From an uncultured Collinsella sp. (lineage in GTDB: Bacteria > Actinomycetota > Coriobacteriia > Coriobacteriales > Coriobacteriaceae): a stretch of 6,371 nt of DNA. The stretch covers positions 1 through 6,371 of the forward strand of contig CABUZF010000069.1 in NCBI GenBank assembly GCA_902495985.1, given 5' to 3'. Below, one piece after another: positions 3,802 to 6,371 of the stretch. The position numbers were made by a program, and so were the translations under genes. Within the stretch, counting starts at the first letter, position 1. Each line of letters opens with the position of its first letter. The notes beneath the pieces were generated by a model that was not told the DNA's origin, searched no databases, and worked only from the letters and a program-made list of their open reading frames with translations.

Positions 3802-6371
3802 TCAGTTGTTATTGCCGCCATCGAGCAATGCCTCAAAATCCTTCGCCGGCATGGGGCGGTAGTAGAGGAAGCCCTGAGCGTAGCGGGCACCCATGTGGCG
3901 TAGCATGTTCGCCTGCTCATCTGTCTCGACGCCTTCGATTACAATGGGCAGATGGAGCGACTGCGCCATCTCGAGCATCGATGACACGATCTGCGCGCTG
4001 CGGCCTTGATCGCGGTCGGTGGGCACAAAGGTGCGGTCGAGCTTGATGACGTCGACGTTGACGTTCTTGAGCATCGCGAGCGTGGACTGACCGGTGCCAA
4101 AATCGTCCATATAGGTCGAGAAGCCGCGGGTGTGCAAGTCGGCTGTCAGTTTGTCCACGGCTTCGGACTCTCCCGTATAAGCCGTCTCGGTGATCTCGAT
4201 ACGCATGAGCTCGGGCGGTAGGTTGTATTGGGCGGCAAGCGCCCCCATATGCTCGGCAACGTCGCAGGCAAGGATATCCACGCGCGACACATTAAGCGAG
4301 ACCGGAACCACACGAAGGCCGCGATCGAGACGCTCGCGCAGCCACGAGGCGACACCCTGCCAAATGTACTTGTCGAGCGTCACCACAAAGCCGCTTTCCT
4401 CGAGTGCGGGGATAAACGTTGCGGGCGAAATGAGAGAGCCGTCCTTGTCAATCCAGCGGGTGAGTGCCTCGGCGCCAATGATCTCGCCGGTTTCCATATC
4501 GACCTGGGGCTGCAGGTAGTACGTGATGCGGCCGTTTGAGAGCGCGTACTGGAACTCGGTCAGCGTGCGGTGGAACGCAATCTCGTGTTCATATTCTTCG
4601 GGGCGGAAAATGGCAATGCGCTCCTTGAAGTCGTTTTTGGCGCGTCGATTGGTAAACATGGCCTTTGCCTGCGCATCGATGGTGATCTCCTCATTGGAGT
4701 CGATGGGGTAAATGCCCATGGACGGCCAAAAACCTACGCCGTCATCATGCCTGGCTACGGCCTCGCGAACGCGGTTGTAGATTTGATGGACGGTGATGTG
4801 CTTAAAGGGGATGAGTGCGCAAAAGTCATCTTGGCCCCAGTACCCTGCGACGCCCATATCGGCATTCTCGATGTCCTTGAGGACCGTGCCCACATCGGCG
4901 AGTACGCGGTCGCCCTCGGCCTGGCCGTGCCATTCATTAAACAGGCGCATGTGGCCCATGTCGACCGTGGCGATGCACCAGGTGCCGTCGCGCCTTGCCT
5001 CGAGAAATGCGTTGGCGCGCCGCATAAACTCGCTGGGTCGATAGAGTCCCGTGAGCGAGTCAATACGTTCGGCGATGGCGCTTTTGCGCTCCGCCTCGGG
5101 TATGGGGAGGCTGTCGTTGGGAACAAGCCCGCCGGCCGTGCGAAGGCGACGGTCGAGTTCGCCTAAAACGGCGGTCGCTTGATGGGTTAAGTGCTCGTAA
5201 AAGGCTGGGACGACAAGACAGACGGGAGTAATGGCGTCGCCTGCGATTTGAACAGGAGCGAAAACGGCCTCTTTAAGGTGGCGGGTCAGTTGCTCGAATG
5301 CCTCGTGGTCCAGGTCGTTGCTGAGCACGACGAACTGGACGCTTCGTGAACGGTAGACCCGGCTCCTGCCGCGGGTGATCGACAGCATGCGGCCTGCGTA
5401 TTCGGCAAGCATGTTGTCGACAGCCTCGGCCCCGTAGAGCTCGTTGAGCATTGTCGTGCCACGAACGCGCACCGCTATAAGCCCTGTCTCGCAACGATCG
5501 CGGCGGCAGGCATCGATAGCGTTGATCAGCATACGCTGCGTTCCGAGGCCCGTGGCGGCGTCGACGGTCTCGGCAAGTGAGTGGTTGACAAGTTCGCCGA
5601 CATAGAGCGAGGGGGCATTTCCGTCGCCGTCGATGCGAAACCCGCGAGCACGGCAGAGAACGTAGTCACCCGCGGCATTGCGCATGCGGTACTGCATGAC
5701 GCGGCGGTGTTTGGAGCCGTTAAAGATCTGGTTGATGTCGTTGGCGTAGGCCTCGAGGTCATCGGGATGGACACGCGTCTTCCAGAAATCGCGGCAGCTG
5801 TCTATGTGCTCCGAAGGAAGACCGAGATCGCGCAAGGCACCTTGCGACCAAAGGGTGCGGTCCTTGTCCAAGTTCTCGATAAAGAAATAACGGCCCTCGT
5901 TGAGCATCGAAAAGGCGTCAAAAATGCGATCGCTTATTTCGAAGTCGTCGGTGTGGACTTGCGCGATATTACGTCGATCAAGATGCATGGCATGACGTAG
6001 CTTGTAGTCGTACATGCGATGGTCGGCATCGAGTGTCATGCGATTGGAGGCTTCGCCCAGGGCGGGGTCGGCGTGTGCCACTCCGTAGCTAAACGAGTGG
6101 GGCATCTCGGAATCGTTGTTTTTGAGCAGGATCGTTCGGCAGTGTTCCAGACGTTCGGCGAGGTCGTCCTCGGTCGCAATCGTAGATAGGATGGCAAACT
6201 CGTCGCCTCCCAGACGAAATGCCGCCTCGTCTACCTTCATAAACAGCTTGAGATAAAGGCTTACCTGCAAGATATAGCGGTTGCCCTCGTCATGGCCAAA
6301 GACATCGTTGCAGTGCTTGAGATTGTCGATATCGATGAACGCCATGGTAACGGGGGCGTCCTGCTCCCAGA
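3802..6371 (-). CDS. Bifunctional-type c-di-GMP protein: GGDEF - PAS - two degenerate GGDEF - EAL, 5' end outside window
   Basis: The frame runs open through the right edge, and the protein surely begins outside. The Met at 6345-6343 is internal, since it aligns to residue 92 of the neighbouring paralogue, so about 83 residues are missing. Numbering from that Met, GGDEF 1 has Asp5, DVFGH and an intact GGDEF at 46-50. KVDE (37-40) sits where the RxxD inhibitory site would be. PAS is about 139-256 (VHPDD at 192-196). A degenerate GGDEF spans about 262-400, with RSVQF (334-338) for the signature. A third GGDEF at about 428-580 has GQDDF (504-508). The EAL phosphodiesterase domain, about 590-847, is complete: Glu626-Ala-Leu, Asn685, Glu717, Asp747-Asp748 of DDFGTG, Lys768, Glu804 and Gln824 are all in place. 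It should therefore be able both to make c-di-GMP and to cut it to pGpG. No membrane segment is visible. It ends with TGA, 127 bases before the paralogue starts. Confidence 0.93.
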   Translation of the reverse strand, partial: WEQDAPVTMAFIDIDNLKHCNDVFGHDEGNRYILQVSLYLKLFMKVDEAAFRLGGDEFAILSTIATEDDLAERLEHCRTILLKNNDSEMPHSFSYGVAHADPALGEASNRMTLDADHRMYDYKLRHAMHLDRRNIAQVHTDDFEISDRIFDAFSMLNEGRYFFIENLDKDRTLWSQGALRDLGLPSEHIDSCRDFWKTRVHPDDLEAYANDINQIFNGSKHRRVMQYRMRNAAGDYVLCRARGFRIDGDGNAPSLYVGELVNHSLAETVDAATGLGTQRMLINAIDACRRDRCETGLIAVRVRGTTMLNELYGAEAVDNMLAEYAGRMLSITRGRSRVYRSRSVQFVVLSNDLDHEAFEQLTRHLKEAVFAPVQIAGDAITPVCLVVPAFYEHLTHQATAVLGELDRRLRTAGGLVPNDSLPIPEAERKSAIAERIDSLTGLYRPSEFMRRANAFLEARRDGTWCIATVDMGHMRLFNEWHGQAEGDRVLADVGTVLKDIENADMGVAGYWGQDDFCALIPFKHITVHQIYNRVREAVARHDDGVGFWPSMGIYPIDSNEEITIDAQAKAMFTNRRAKNDFKERIAIFRPEEYEHEIAFHRTLTEFQYALSNGRITYYLQPQVDMETGEIIGAEALTRWIDKDGSLISPATFIPALEESGFVVTLDKYIWQGVASWLRERLDRGLRVVPVSLNVSRVDILACDVAEHMGALAAQYNLPPELMRIEITETAYTGESEAVDKLTADLHTRGFSTYMDDFGTGQSTLAMLKNVNVDVIKLDRTFVPTDRDQGRSAQIVSSMLEMAQSLHLPIVIEGVETDEQANMLRHMGARYAQGFLYYRPMPAKDFEALLDGGNNN

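Noticed and set aside
4570..5166. Plus-strand reading frame of 198 codons opposite the third GGDEF domain
   Set aside because: The opposite strand encodes a recognisable GGDEF/EAL protein through the whole stretch, so this is a shadow.
6343..6345. ATG as the start of the large GGDEF/EAL protein
   Set aside because: The frame continues upstream to the window edge, and this Met lies in the first core strand of the GGDEF domain, aligning with residue 92 of the paralogue.

Overview
The window comes from a GC-rich bacterium. All five genes lie on the minus strand, and three of them have strong AAGGAGG- or GAGGGAG-type ribosome binding sites. The gene set (a COG0523 GTPase, an FMN_red/Isf-like flavoprotein, an ArsC/Spx-like protein and large soluble GGDEF/EAL proteins) and the protein style suggest an actinobacterial gut anaerobe of the Coriobacteriia, possibly Collinsella-like. 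That placement is inference from memory and was not tested. I see no rRNA, tRNA, CRISPR array, insertion sequence or phage gene. Long plus-strand reading frames are shadows of the GC-rich minus-strand genes.

The genes, in direction of transcription (right to left), are as follows. (1) 6371-3802 is a very large cyclic-di-GMP enzyme cut at its 5' end by the window edge. Its order is GGDEF, PAS, degenerate GGDEF, degenerate GGDEF, EAL. (2) 3674-2145 is a smaller paralogue with the order GGDEF, PAS, degenerate GGDEF, which matches the first three domains of its neighbour. (3) 2070-1447 is a flavodoxin-fold FMN protein with a compact four-cysteine motif. (4) 1429-1088 is a small ArsC/Spx-like thioredoxin-fold protein whose active-site cysteine position is serine. 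(5) 1001-1 is a COG0523 (CobW/YjiA/ZNG1-type) GTPase with a GCICC metal site, cut at its 3' end by the window edge.

Functionally the window has two halves. The right half makes and breaks c-di-GMP: each protein has one GGDEF domain with an intact signature, and the larger one also has an EAL domain with all the expected catalytic residues. Neither has a membrane segment in the visible part, so both should be soluble, with the PAS domain as the likely sensor. The left half holds a flavoprotein and ArsC-like pair, 17 bases apart and probably co-transcribed, then the metal-chaperone-type GTPase behind its own 86-base gap.

The non-coding sequence is short (127, 74, 17 and 86 bases) but the two larger gaps beside the c-di-GMP genes hold structure. 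Upstream of the smaller c-di-GMP gene there is a 12-bp-arm inverted repeat (3713-3743) overlapping a possible -10 box, plus a second GGGGAC/GTCTCC palindrome (3756-3771). Upstream of the flavoprotein gene a 7-bp inverted repeat (2080-2107) overlaps its ribosome binding site and sits next to an extended -10 element. No convincing intrinsic terminator was found in any gap.
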